Below are positions 8,432-15,712 of a stretch of 33,351 nucleotides of DNA, piece after piece (the stretch's first letter is position 1; each line of letters begins with the position of its first letter). Below the pieces are notes generated by a model. That model was not told the DNA's origin. It saw only the letters and a program-made list of their open reading frames with translations, and ran no database searches. The translations under genes were made by a program, and so were the position numbers. Source of the DNA: Candidatus Lachnoclostridium stercoravium (GTDB lineage Bacteria > Bacillota > Clostridia > Lachnospirales > Lachnospiraceae); assembly GCA_019118365.1 (NCBI GenBank), contig DWZA01000055.1, positions 1 to 33,351 of the forward strand, in the 5' to 3' direction.

Positions 8432-8493
8432 TCCGACAAAGGGTGCATTTGGGGCGTATGTTACAGGATACTTCACAGAAAGGAGAACGTATT

Positions 8494-9507
8494 ATGAAGA
8501 AGAAACATTTAGCAGTATTTATGGTCGCAGCAGTAGCTGCTCTGGCACTTATAGGATGTCAGAGCAAAGGGGAAAATGAAAGTACAGCCGCAGAAAGTAT
8601 ATCCCAGGAAACGTCTGCGGACGCAGCAGAAGAAAATACGGACGGACTGCCTGGAAGCGGGAAAACGATCGCATTTGTACCAAAGCAGCTGGGCAATCCC
8701 TATTTTGTGGCTATCCGCGATGCTATCGAGGATGAAGCAGTAAAAAACGGTTTTGAATTTAAATGCAACGCGCCGGATGCAACTACAGAAGTAGACAAAC
8801 AGGTAAGCATCTGTGAAGCTTTTGTAGCAGAAGGAGTAGACGTACTGATCATTGCCCCTAATGATGCGACAGCGATCGTAGATGTGATCAACGAAGCTCA
8901 GGAAAAGGGAATCGCAGTGTTTCTGGTAGACTCCGGAGCCGATGAATCCGGGTACGTTTCCCTGATCAGCACAGACAATTATGCCGGCGGAGAACTGGCG
9001 GCTCAGTGGATGGGTGAAAACGTAAAAGGGAAAGTTGCGATCATTGACGGCATGGCGGGAAATGAGGCGACGACCCAGCGATATAACGGTTTCATGGAAA
9101 AGATCAAAGAATATCCTGATATCGAGGTGGTGACCAGCGATTATGGCAACGGCGATATGGCAACAGCCATGACTGTTGCAGAGAATTTCCTTACCGCTTA
9201 TACTGACCTTGCTGGAATTTTCTGCTGCGACGATATTATGGCTCAGGGGGCCGGTCAGGCAGTGGCTGCTTCCGGAAAAAGCGAAGAAATTACGATCTGC
9301 GGTTTTGATGGTTCGCCGGAAGGTTCGCAGGCTATCCTGGACGGGCTTATGGATGCCACGATTGCTCAGCTTCCAGCTACAATGGGAAGGATGGCCGTAG
9401 ATTACGCGATCGACTATTTTGACGGAAAAGAAGTAGAGCATTCCATCAACACAGACTGTGAGATCGTTACTGCAGAAAATGCAGAAGAATACCTGACCTG
9501 GCATTAA
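8494..9507 (+). CDS. RbsB-type sugar-binding lipoprotein
   Basis: A 337-aa type I substrate-binding protein. An ATG at 8494 with AAGGAG 8 nt upstream gives a lipoprotein signal peptide with lipobox ALIGC (Cys22); the longer in-frame start at 8428 would bury this signal and is rejected. A Ser/Glu-rich linker follows, then the periplasmic-binding fold from IAFVPKQLGNPYFVAIRDAI. Other landmarks are DVLIIAPNDATAI, VFLVDSGADESGYVSLISTDN and ITICGFDGSPEGSQAI, as in ribose/galactose binders. It closes the operon with the RbsA- and RbsC-like subunits. Ligand specificity is unknown. Confidence 0.92.
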   Translation: MKKKHLAVFMVAAVAALALIGCQSKGENESTAAESISQETSADAAEENTDGLPGSGKTIAFVPKQLGNPYFVAIRDAIEDEAVKNGFEFKCNAPDATTEVDKQVSICEAFVAEGVDVLIIAPNDATAIVDVINEAQEKGIAVFLVDSGADESGYVSLISTDNYAGGELAAQWMGENVKGKVAIIDGMAGNEATTQRYNGFMEKIKEYPDIEVVTSDYGNGDMATAMTVAENFLTAYTDLAGIFCCDDIMAQGAGQAVAASGKSEEITICGFDGSPEGSQAILDGLMDATIAQLPATMGRMAVDYAIDYFDGKEVEHSINTDCEIVTAENAEEYLTWH

Positions 9508-9545
9508 AAAAATTTGTAGAACGCCCAAACTTGGAAATCGCAGAA

Positions 9546-9694
9546 AAGGCAAAAGCGGTCTGAAAACGTGTGACTTTGCAGCCATCTTTAGGAACTCTAG
9601 GCTTCTATGGTTTCTCCTCTGTTCTTAGCAAAATCATAGAAGTCTAGAGTTCCTTGATGGCGAAACCGGAACACGTGAAAGACCGCTTTGCCTT
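9546..9694 (+). repeat. Long imperfect inverted repeat / structured RNA or MITE-like element
   Basis: About 149 nt fold back on themselves. The outer arms AAGGC(A)AAAGCGGTCT (9546-9561) and AGACCGCTTTGCCTT (9680-9694) pair with one bulge. ACGTGT/ACACGT (9566-9571 with 9671-9676) and GCCATC/GATGGC (9581-9586 with 9656-9661) pair in the middle. A 24-nt inner stem pairs 9590-9613 with 9631-9654 around a 17-nt loop. Both non-Watson-Crick positions of the inner stem are G-U pairs in plus-strand RNA but would be A-C clashes in minus-strand RNA. No T run follows, so it is not a standard terminator. Together with the flanks it fills the 314-nt gap at 9508-9821. Confidence 0.8.
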
Positions 9695-9767
9695 ATTATG
9701 TACTTGGCGAATTACAGATACATAGATACATACATAAAAGATGATAGATTTTTTTCAGCAAGTCAGT

Positions 9768-9773
9768 TATAAT
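9768..9773 (+). promoter_or_regulatory. Candidate -10 box of the VapD-like pair
   Basis: A perfect TATAAT 49 nt before the first gene of the pair. No good -35 hexamer is visible 16-18 nt upstream, so a regulated or weak promoter is likely. Confidence 0.4.
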
Positions 9774-9821
9774 GGAAAGACAAAGAAGCGCTTCTTGAAG
9801 TAAAATTTAAAGGAGGATTAT

Positions 9822-10157
9822 ATGCTGAAATTAGAGATCAAATTAGATGAAAAAAAGATCTCAGAGGATCACAAATATGAAGTACAAAGTATTTATCGCG
9901 CTTTAGACGAAACTTTTTTTCGTTATCATTTAAGAAAGACAGAATCTCCTGACGGAACCATCTGTTTTACAGGGACTGGAAACCCAAAAGATTTTGGAGC
10001 GTTCGGAGGTATTATTCTAGGTTTAAAAGAAGAAAGCTGGTTTATGGATTATGTAACAAAATGGATCTGGTATAACAGCGACGACGGACGAAATGAAGAT
10101 GATTTTTCAGTCGAAGACGTTTTGTACCACTATACAAAGAGGCTCAGTGTTGCATGA
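9822..10157 (+). CDS. Small acidic protein, possible antitoxin of the VapD-like gene
   Basis: A 111-aa protein that I do not recognise as a named family. It starts with MLKLEIKLDEKKI after a strong AAAGGAGGA site. It carries a Gly-rich middle (GTGNPKDFGAFGGIILGL) and an acidic, aromatic C-terminal half (WIWYNSDDGRNEDDFSVEDV). No signal peptide, membrane helix or helix-turn-helix is visible. Its last codons overlap the start of the VapD-like gene by 4 nt, the coupled order typical of antitoxin-then-toxin pairs, which is the basis for the antitoxin suggestion. It has no obvious similarity to the short Haemophilus VapX that I can see by eye. Confidence 0.7.
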   Translation: MLKLEIKLDEKKISEDHKYEVQSIYRALDETFFRYHLRKTESPDGTICFTGTGNPKDFGAFGGIILGLKEESWFMDYVTKWIWYNSDDGRNEDDFSVEDVLYHYTKRLSVA

Positions 10158-10495
10158 TAGGATCATCAGACGAAACGAAATATTTAAAAGCGTTATATTT
10201 TGATTTGTCTGTACGTAACTTAAAAAAATATTATTCTGAAACAAATCCAAATCGTGCGTACAGACAAATTCGCGATTATCTGTTGGAAAATAATTTTTCC
10301 CATGAACAGTATTCTGGTTATCATTCAAATTACCAAACAACGGATTTGGAAATTATGGATCTTATTCAAAAGATGAGCCGTACCCTTCCGTGGCTTCCAA
10401 TTTGCCTGAATCATTTTGAAGTTACAAATATAGGATCTAATCACGATCTGATGCTCATTTTTGATAAAGAAATTTCCAAACCAAAAGCACCTTGA
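10154..10495 (+). CDS. VapD-like (Cas2-fold) putative endoribonuclease toxin
   Basis: A 113-aa protein with the layout of the virulence-associated VapD family: an N-terminal strand with Asp (KALYFDLSVRNLKKYYS), then NPNRAYRQIRDYLLENNFSHEQYSGYHS, then an ILRKMS-type helix and a C-terminal strand ending NIGSNHDLMLIF. VapD proteins share the ferredoxin-like fold of Cas2 and act as mRNA-cleaving toxins in Haemophilus and Helicobacter. The Asp of YFDL is the candidate catalytic residue. It overlaps the preceding gene by ATGA. No cas genes or repeats are nearby, so it is not a CRISPR Cas2. The similarity is by eye and moderate. Confidence 0.68.
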   Translation: MIGSSDETKYLKALYFDLSVRNLKKYYSETNPNRAYRQIRDYLLENNFSHEQYSGYHSNYQTTDLEIMDLIQKMSRTLPWLPICLNHFEVTNIGSNHDLMLIFDKEISKPKAP

Positions 10496-10543
10496 TCTTT
10501 ACTCAAATCTTACTTTACCACTTTTTGCTGCATTTCCCATGCA

Positions 10544-10572
10544 TTGACAAACAAATCCCCGCATAGTAAAAT
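10544..10572 (+). promoter_or_regulatory. Strong promoter of the CocE/NonD hydrolase gene
   Basis: TTGACA (10544-10549), a 17-nt spacer and TAAAAT (10567-10572), about 50 nt before the start codon. Confidence 0.8.
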
Positions 10573-10622
10573 TTTCCAATCATAGTAATGTTACAGGATT
10601 TAATCATCGCAGGAGGGTTCAT

Positions 10623-12764
10623 ATGACTCAGTGGAATTTCTATTTTTCCGGTATTTTATACGGAAAATTTTATGAAGAGGCTGGAACGGTTCTGTTAGAA
10701 GCTTTGGACGTGGAGACGGGCTGTTTTTTACCCAGGAAGCCTTTGGAAAAGACGGAGGATTCCTTTTTTCAGGAGCTGTGCAGCCGGAGTATGGCGGATT
10801 TCTTCCGCATTAAAGAAGAGCTGGAGGGTCAGATCCAGAACGAACCGAAAAGAATAAAGATATCGTCAGGCAGGGAATTTTCTAACCGGAGAGGGGAAGC
10901 CTACATCGAGCGGAACCGGAAATTTCCCCTGGATCTCCTTTATGAAAGGGAGGAAGACGGCGGCTGCCGGATCTACGGGGCGGCCATGGCCGGAAGAGAT
11001 ACCATGGCTCTGATCGTGAGAAAAGGAATGGAGGATCGGACGATCTTAAAAGAGTGGAAGCTGGCCTATCCCTGTGCAGATAGAGAAAAGCTTCAGCCAG
11101 GCCCAGTATATCCCGTTCATTTTCTTGGAACCTTTATGGTCCCTACAAGAGACGGGGAGCGGCTGGCTGCCGACGTTTATCTTCCAAAAGGAGCTGGAGA
11201 GCGGATCCCGGCAGTACTTGTGCGCACTCCTTATGGGAAAAGAACTGGCGCGGCCGCATATTTCCGCTTTGTCCAGAGGGGCTACGCCGTAGTGATCCAG
11301 GACGTGCGGGGAAGAGAAGACAGCACGGGAGAATGGCAGCCGATGTACTGGGAAGTGGAGGATGGGGACGATACCTTAAACTGGATCGCCGCCCAGGAAT
11401 GGAGCGACGGCCAGGCGGCTATGACAGGCGGCTCTTACCTCGGCTATGTTCAGTGGGCCGCTGCCGCCAGCGGAAATCCCCATCTGAAGGCAATGCTCAG
11501 CCAGGTCTGCGCCGGCAGCGCCTTTCACGATATGCCGCGCCGGGGCGGCTGCCTTACCTCCGGCGCTCTTGCCTGGGCATTTTCCGTTTCCCAGCAGAGA
11601 AGGACTCCGGAACTGATGGAGCGTAAAGACTGGGACGACGTTCTGGATATCCGCCCCCTTGCAGCTATCCCGGAAAAAGCTCTGGGATATCCGGTGCCTT
11701 TTATCACGAAATGGCTGGAGCACAAAGATCTGGATGATTTCTGGCGCCGTTCCAGCTGGAAAGACCGGTATGCCGGCGGCCCTGTTCCTGCCTTTATCAT
11801 GTCCGGCTGGTTCGACGATAACGGCATGGGAACAACAGAAGCCCTGGACCTGGTAAAAGACTGGCCGAAAGGAAGCTGGAAAGCAGTGCTAGGACCGTGG
11901 AAACACAGCGGAAACGCAGATCATGACCTTCACGGGCATTTTATGGGAGAGGATGCCCTGCGCTATGATATCGACCTGCTGGCTCTGAAATGGCTGGATC
12001 ATTTCTTAAAGGGCGTGGAAAACGGGATCGAGCGCACGCCTACAGTAGAATATTATACTCTTGGGGAAAACCGATGGAAGAGCGCGGCGCAGTGGCCGCC
12101 GGAATCCACAGAGATCTCCAGGCTGTATCTGGACGGAACTCAGGAAAACGAGGCGGCAGGTACAAAAGAAGCCTGCGGAAAAGGGCGTTTATCTCTGGAA
12201 GATCCAGAGCAAACAGGTAAAGATACGTATGTATACGATCCGGATCACCCGTCCACCCATCTGATCGACATGTCGGAAAATGAGATGGAGATTCCTGAAG
12301 ATTATACAGAAGAGGAAAAACGGGAGGACGTGCTTTCCTATACTACGCCTCCCGCCAAACGGCCATGGACGATCACCGGGGACGTCCGGGTACATCTGTA
12401 TTTTTCCTGCGATCATCCGGATACAGACTTTGTAGTCCGGATCACGGATGTAGATGAAAAGGGACGCTCTGTAAAGCTGGCGGACGGCGTTTTAGACGTG
12501 AAATACCGGGATGGTTTTGAAAAACCTTCCTACATGGAGCCAGGGGGTATTTATAAGGCTGTCGTTCGTACCACCAAGATTTCCAATACCTTTCTTCCTG
12601 GACACAGCCTGCGGCTGACCATAACCTCCAGCGCCAAGAATTTTATCTTTCCAAACAGCAATACAACAGGCGGATATGACAGCGAAACGAGAGAGAAGGC
12701 TGTTATTTCCGTACATCGCGGTAAAGAAAACGCCTCTTTCCTGGAATTTCCGAAAGAGGCCTGA
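10623..12764 (+). CDS. CocE/NonD family hydrolase (X-Pro dipeptidyl-peptidase S15-like)
   Basis: A 713-aa serine hydrolase. Residues 1-165 are an unrecognised N-terminal extension. An alpha/beta hydrolase core follows from FMVPTRDGERLAADVYLP, with oxyanion-side Tyr in VRTPYGK and the nucleophile elbow GGSYLG (Ser271). The acid is likely in GWFDDNG and the His in GPWKHSG. The C-terminal part (about residue 560 on) is the jelly-roll CocE C-terminal domain with RVHLYFSCDHPDTDFVVRI and PGHSLRLTITS. Family members cleave esters, acyl-peptides or X-Pro peptides; there is no signal peptide, so action is cytosolic. AGGAGGG stands 5 nt before the ATG. The gene has its own promoter and converges on the leftward yolD gene. 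Confidence 0.88.
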   Translation: MTQWNFYFSGILYGKFYEEAGTVLLEALDVETGCFLPRKPLEKTEDSFFQELCSRSMADFFRIKEELEGQIQNEPKRIKISSGREFSNRRGEAYIERNRKFPLDLLYEREEDGGCRIYGAAMAGRDTMALIVRKGMEDRTILKEWKLAYPCADREKLQPGPVYPVHFLGTFMVPTRDGERLAADVYLPKGAGERIPAVLVRTPYGKRTGAAAYFRFVQRGYAVVIQDVRGREDSTGEWQPMYWEVEDGDDTLNWIAAQEWSDGQAAMTGGSYLGYVQWAAAASGNPHLKAMLSQVCAGSAFHDMPRRGGCLTSGALAWAFSVSQQRRTPELMERKDWDDVLDIRPLAAIPEKALGYPVPFITKWLEHKDLDDFWRRSSWKDRYAGGPVPAFIMSGWFDDNGMGTTEALDLVKDWPKGSWKAVLGPWKHSGNADHDLHGHFMGEDALRYDIDLLALKWLDHFLKGVENGIERTPTVEYYTLGENRWKSAAQWPPESTEISRLYLDGTQENEAAGTKEACGKGRLSLEDPEQTGKDTYVYDPDHPSTHLIDMSENEMEIPEDYTEEEKREDVLSYTTPPAKRPWTITGDVRVHLYFSCDHPDTDFVVRITDVDEKGRSVKLADGVLDVKYRDGFEKPSYMEPGGIYKAVVRTTKISNTFLPGHSLRLTITSSAKNFIFPNSNTTGGYDSETREKAVISVHRGKENASFLEFPKEA
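12722..12760 (-). terminator. Leftward terminator of the polymerase-YolD operon, inside the CocE gene end
   Basis: A perfect 9-bp stem GCCTCTTTC/GAAAGAGGC (12732-12740 with 12752-12760), read leftward, is followed by GTTTTCTTT. It therefore fits a terminator for the minus-strand operon but lies within the last codons of the convergent CocE gene. Confidence 0.6.
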
Positions 12765-12794
12765 AAACCGAAAACTTTTACGGACGGCGCATTC

Positions 12795-13259
12795 TCACAG
12801 CTCTGCGCCGTCGATCTCCTTAAATATTTCCCCTGAGATAGCTATGATATCATCCAGAGAGATCGGACGGCTGCTAAGGCTGTCTCCTTCTTCTGGCAGG
12901 AAAAAGAGGGTTCGTTCCGTCAGGGAGATCTTTTTCATCTTACCGGCGGCAGTGACATAGGAACCGCCTTCCTTGCGGGGATCAGGAACAAAATAAGTGA
13001 TCGATACAAATGGATGGGCGGCCATATGCTCTATGAGCAGAGAAAGCTTCCGGTCCAGCTGCGCCTGACAGCTTTCGTCCAGGGATATCCGTTCCTGGGT
13101 CAGTCTTGCCGTTTCCTTTACCGCGTCTCCGTAGCCGGTAAGAGCTGCAAAAGGAGAAAACTGGGCGGCCCGGTTTAAAAGGGACATGGGCGGATGGACA
13201 GAGGACTGATGTCGGGAAAGATAGAGCATATCGTCGTATCGTTTTGGATCTTTTTTCAT
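12795..13259 (-). CDS. YolD-like protein
   Basis: A 154-aa cytosolic protein of the YolD-like family, commonly encoded next to Y-family DNA polymerases in Firmicutes. The hallmark segment is RAAQFSPFAALTGYGDAV (about residues 30-47), followed by ERISLDES and a beta-rich C-terminal half. It starts inside the stop of the polymerase gene (ATGA overlap at 13256-13259), so the two are translated together. Its molecular role is not established; association with error-prone polymerase function is inferred from this conserved pairing. Confidence 0.88.
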   Translation of the reverse strand: MKKDPKRYDDMLYLSRHQSSVHPPMSLLNRAAQFSPFAALTGYGDAVKETARLTQERISLDESCQAQLDRKLSLLIEHMAAHPFVSITYFVPDPRKEGGSYVTAAGKMKKISLTERTLFFLPEEGDSLSSRPISLDDIIAISGEIFKEIDGAEL

Positions 13260-14800
13260 GCTTTGTGGCCTCCGATCTGGTTATTCCGCTCTCTGCCGGT
13301 AGCCCCTTCTTCCAGGCTGATCCCTTTTAGAACAGCGTTCTTCCCAAATTTTTTCTTGATATCCAGCATAGCCAGCTGGAGCTTTTTTTCCCGCTCCAGC
13401 TGAGCTTTCTCTGCAATTTCCTTTTCATGATCTTCAAACAGGCTCATCTGTTGGAAATGCCCTTCTATTTTCCTGTCCGCCTCCCGGATCACATGATTGG
13501 CGTAAATGGTGATCCGGCGGACTAAAAGCTCCCGGTCCACGATCTGATCAAACAGCTTTACCGCGCAGTCGGTGATCTGCCGCCCGCTGGAAGTATAAGT
13601 TTCCAGATTGCCGGTTCCATGGGCATGCTTTGGAACGGCGCGTCCATATCGATCTTCAGTCACCTGGCCCTGGTATTTTTTTCTTCCCTGTCCGCCGGAC
13701 AGGTTTTCCCGATCATAGCCTATGGTCAGCACGATCTGGTCCGTCACCATTCCCTTATCCACCAGTTCCAGGGCGAGCATGTCCGTCATTTCCCGAAGCA
13801 CCAGCTTCGCCTTTTCGAACGGATAGGGGCTTTGGAGCACCTGGCCGGAACCGATGGAATTATTTTCCGGCGTATAGGCCTTGATTGCCTCCATCGTACA
13901 GGGCTCCCAGCCCCAGGCGTGGTCGATGAGCAGTTCGGCGTTGACTCCGAAAAGATTGTAAAGCAATTCTTCATTGTAATAATCCGTCGGTTTTCCCATG
14001 GAACAGCGGGCGATATCTCCCATGGTGTAAATGCCCCGTTCCGCCAGCTTTTTTGCGTACCCCTTTCCCACGCGCCAGAAATCGGTCAGCGGCTCGTGGG
14101 TCCACAGATATTTCCGGTAAGAAAATTCCGTAAGCATGGCGATGCGCACGCCGTCTTCGTCCGGCCGCACATGCTTGGCCATAATATCAAGAGCCACCTT
14201 TGCCAGATAGAGGTTGGAGCCGATCCCGGCCGTGGCTGTGATCCCGGTAGAAGACAGCACGTCTTTGATGATCTTTTTAGCCAGCTGAGCAGGATTTAAC
14301 CCATAAGTATCCAGATAGGAGGTGGCGTCTATAAAAACTTCGTCGATCGAATAAACGTGGATATCCTCCGGGGCAATGTATTTCAGGTAAATGCCATAGA
14401 TCCTGGCGCTTCCATCCATATAATGGGCCATCTGCGGCGTCGCCACGATATAGTCCAGAGCGAGGGAAGGGTCGGCGGCCAGCTGTTCTGCGTCCCAGGA
14501 TTTCCCGGAAAACGTATAATTTCCCTCAGGGGAGCGTACCGCTTTATGCTGCCGGATCGCTTCCGAAAGCCGTCCGGCGTTGATCTGCCTGACCCGCTGG
14601 ATCACCTCGAACAGCCTGGCGCGCCCTGGGATCCCATAGGCTTTCAGAGACGGAGATACGGCAAGGCAGATGGTCTTTTCCGTACGGGAAGGATCCGCGA
14701 CTACCAGGTTTGTCGTAAGGGGGTTCAACCCCCGTTCCACAGCTTCCAGAGAAGCGTAATAACTTTTCAGGTCAATGGCAATATAAGTCCGTTCAGACAT
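13256..14800 (-). CDS. Y-family DNA polymerase (UmuC/UvrX-type translesion polymerase)
   Basis: A 514-aa ImpB/MucB/SamB family polymerase for error-prone replication past damaged bases. The palm motifs are visible: YIAIDLKSYYASLEAVERG at the N-terminus with the first catalytic Asp, and VYSIDEVFIDATSY with the Asp-Glu pair. The helix-hairpin-helix thumb is around DFWRVGKGYAKKLAERGIYTMGDIA, and a little-finger domain follows. The C-terminal 70 residues are a charged helix (EKEIAEKAQLEREKKLQLAML) typical of clostridial members. The ATG has AAAGGAG 7 nt upstream. It lies 11 nt after the membrane-protein gene and overlaps yolD. I see no GAAC-N4-GTTC LexA box upstream of the operon. Confidence 0.93.
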   Translation of the reverse strand: MSERTYIAIDLKSYYASLEAVERGLNPLTTNLVVADPSRTEKTICLAVSPSLKAYGIPGRARLFEVIQRVRQINAGRLSEAIRQHKAVRSPEGNYTFSGKSWDAEQLAADPSLALDYIVATPQMAHYMDGSARIYGIYLKYIAPEDIHVYSIDEVFIDATSYLDTYGLNPAQLAKKIIKDVLSSTGITATAGIGSNLYLAKVALDIMAKHVRPDEDGVRIAMLTEFSYRKYLWTHEPLTDFWRVGKGYAKKLAERGIYTMGDIARCSMGKPTDYYNEELLYNLFGVNAELLIDHAWGWEPCTMEAIKAYTPENNSIGSGQVLQSPYPFEKAKLVLREMTDMLALELVDKGMVTDQIVLTIGYDRENLSGGQGRKKYQGQVTEDRYGRAVPKHAHGTGNLETYTSSGRQITDCAVKLFDQIVDRELLVRRITIYANHVIREADRKIEGHFQQMSLFEDHEKEIAEKAQLEREKKLQLAMLDIKKKFGKNAVLKGISLEEGATGRERNNQIGGHKA

Positions 14801-14811
14801 GAAGCACTCCT

Positions 14812-15540
14812 TTAATCATGAAATTTTCCCTTTACCGTACCGACGCAGGGACGTTTTTTACAGCTTTTGCACCGCAGCCTGGCGTTCGTCCATGGAAAGA
14901 AACGTTCTGGAAAAAGGACGAGTCCCGCTTCCCACAGGATCAGGTGCAGGACGGAAGCTGCCAGGATCAGAACGATCAGTCCGGTGTTTACCTGGTTTAA
15001 AGGCTCGCCTGCGGCGAATAAGAGCGGCAGGACGGAAAAGATCAGCATATCGTCCCAGCCGTTGATCCGGCAGTCCATACAGCAGTTGGTGTTCCTCATG
15101 GCTAAAAGCCGCACCAGGCAGATCTTATAGATGAAGATATTGTTAAGCCCCATGAGGAAAAAGATCCAGGCTGTCAAAAGGTTCCAGGTTACGATATCGG
15201 TAAAGTATGTAATAGCCGCCGCTGTGAAAATATATATAAAATATATGGCAAGGACGATCAGCGTCCCTTTTCGGTCCCCTTTCCGCAGAGCCGGTGGCGG
15301 AAGAAGTTCTTTCTTTTCCAGGACTGCCGGAGTATAAAACCGCCGAAACATCCGCTTTGTATAGATCAGGTCTAAGGGCGGCCAGAGGCGGGTAAGGATC
15401 AGGTGGTAAAGGATTATGATTCCCAGAGCCACAGTCAGGAAAGTATTGACTGTTTTATTGTCCATAGGTAAGATAAAAGGAAATAAAAGATAAAAAAAGG
15501 ATAAAAGAAAATATGCGCTCCGTTCGGCAAGATATATCAT
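14812..15540 (-). CDS. Membrane protein with Cys clusters, unknown function
   Basis: A 242-aa protein with about five to six membrane helices, including one at residues 10-25, one near 33-48, one near 95-113, a pair in the middle and one near 185-205. Two Cys clusters stand out: NTNCCMDCRINGWDD in a loop after about residue 150, and CKSCKKRPC at the C-terminus; both look able to bind metal. I do not recognise a characterised family. It is the first gene of the leftward operon, with the polymerase starting 11 nt downstream. AAGGAGA lies 7 nt before the ATG, and a good promoter lies upstream. Confidence 0.8.
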   Translation of the reverse strand: MIYLAERSAYFLLSFFYLLFPFILPMDNKTVNTFLTVALGIIILYHLILTRLWPPLDLIYTKRMFRRFYTPAVLEKKELLPPPALRKGDRKGTLIVLAIYFIYIFTAAAITYFTDIVTWNLLTAWIFFLMGLNNIFIYKICLVRLLAMRNTNCCMDCRINGWDDMLIFSVLPLLFAAGEPLNQVNTGLIVLILAASVLHLILWEAGLVLFPERFFPWTNARLRCKSCKKRPCVGTVKGKFHD

Positions 15541-15569
15541 AAACGTTCTCCTTAATGCTTGTTGCTTTC

Positions 15570-15598
15570 AGTATAGCCTTTTTATACGGGATTATCAA
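15570..15598 (-). promoter_or_regulatory. Promoter of the membrane protein-polymerase-YolD operon
   Basis: Read leftward: TTGATA (15598-15593), an exact 17-nt spacer and TATACT (15575-15570), 30 nt before the ATG. It looks constitutive; no SOS box overlaps it. Confidence 0.8.
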
Positions 15599-15603
15599 CG
15601 GAA

Positions 15604-15703
15604 AACCGTCCGGAACGGCCGTATGTATAAAAATCATGGATCAATTCAGCCGTGTATCTTGTAACGCGCTTTATCATATATCCTGGCGCACGGCTGAACG
15701 GAT
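15604..15703. repeat. Cluster of intergenic hairpin repeats before the VanZ gene
   Basis: Three related pieces lie here. AACCGTCCGGAACGG (15604-15618) differs at one base from AACCGTCCTGAACGG after the sulfatase gene (32190-32204). TTCAGCCGTG (15645-15654) pairs perfectly with CACGGCTGAA (15689-15698). The 31-nt stretch 15673-15703 is identical to 17992-18022. Other than the leftward promoter, nothing else is seen in the 172-nt gap 15541-15712. Confidence 0.75.
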
Positions 15704-15712
15704 TACAAACTC

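Noticed and set aside
8428-8493. Longer start for the sugar-binding lipoprotein
   Set aside because: It would place 22 charged residues before the signal peptide, while the ATG at 8494 has a good AAGGAG site and gives a normal lipoprotein signal.
8509-9585. 358-aa open frame on the minus strand
   Set aside because: It is antisense to the whole RbsB-type gene, which has a lipobox and family motifs; the minus-strand product has no recognisable domain or suitable ribosome-binding site.
9546-9694. Ordinary Rho-independent terminator of the import operon
   Set aside because: The structure is much longer than a terminator and has no T run on either side.
10154-10495. CRISPR-associated Cas2
   Set aside because: The fold may be shared, but there is no repeat array and no cas1 or other cas gene in the window.
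15541-15600. LexA/SOS box for the polymerase operon
   Set aside because: Only a GAACG half-site is present near the start codon; the second half is missing.
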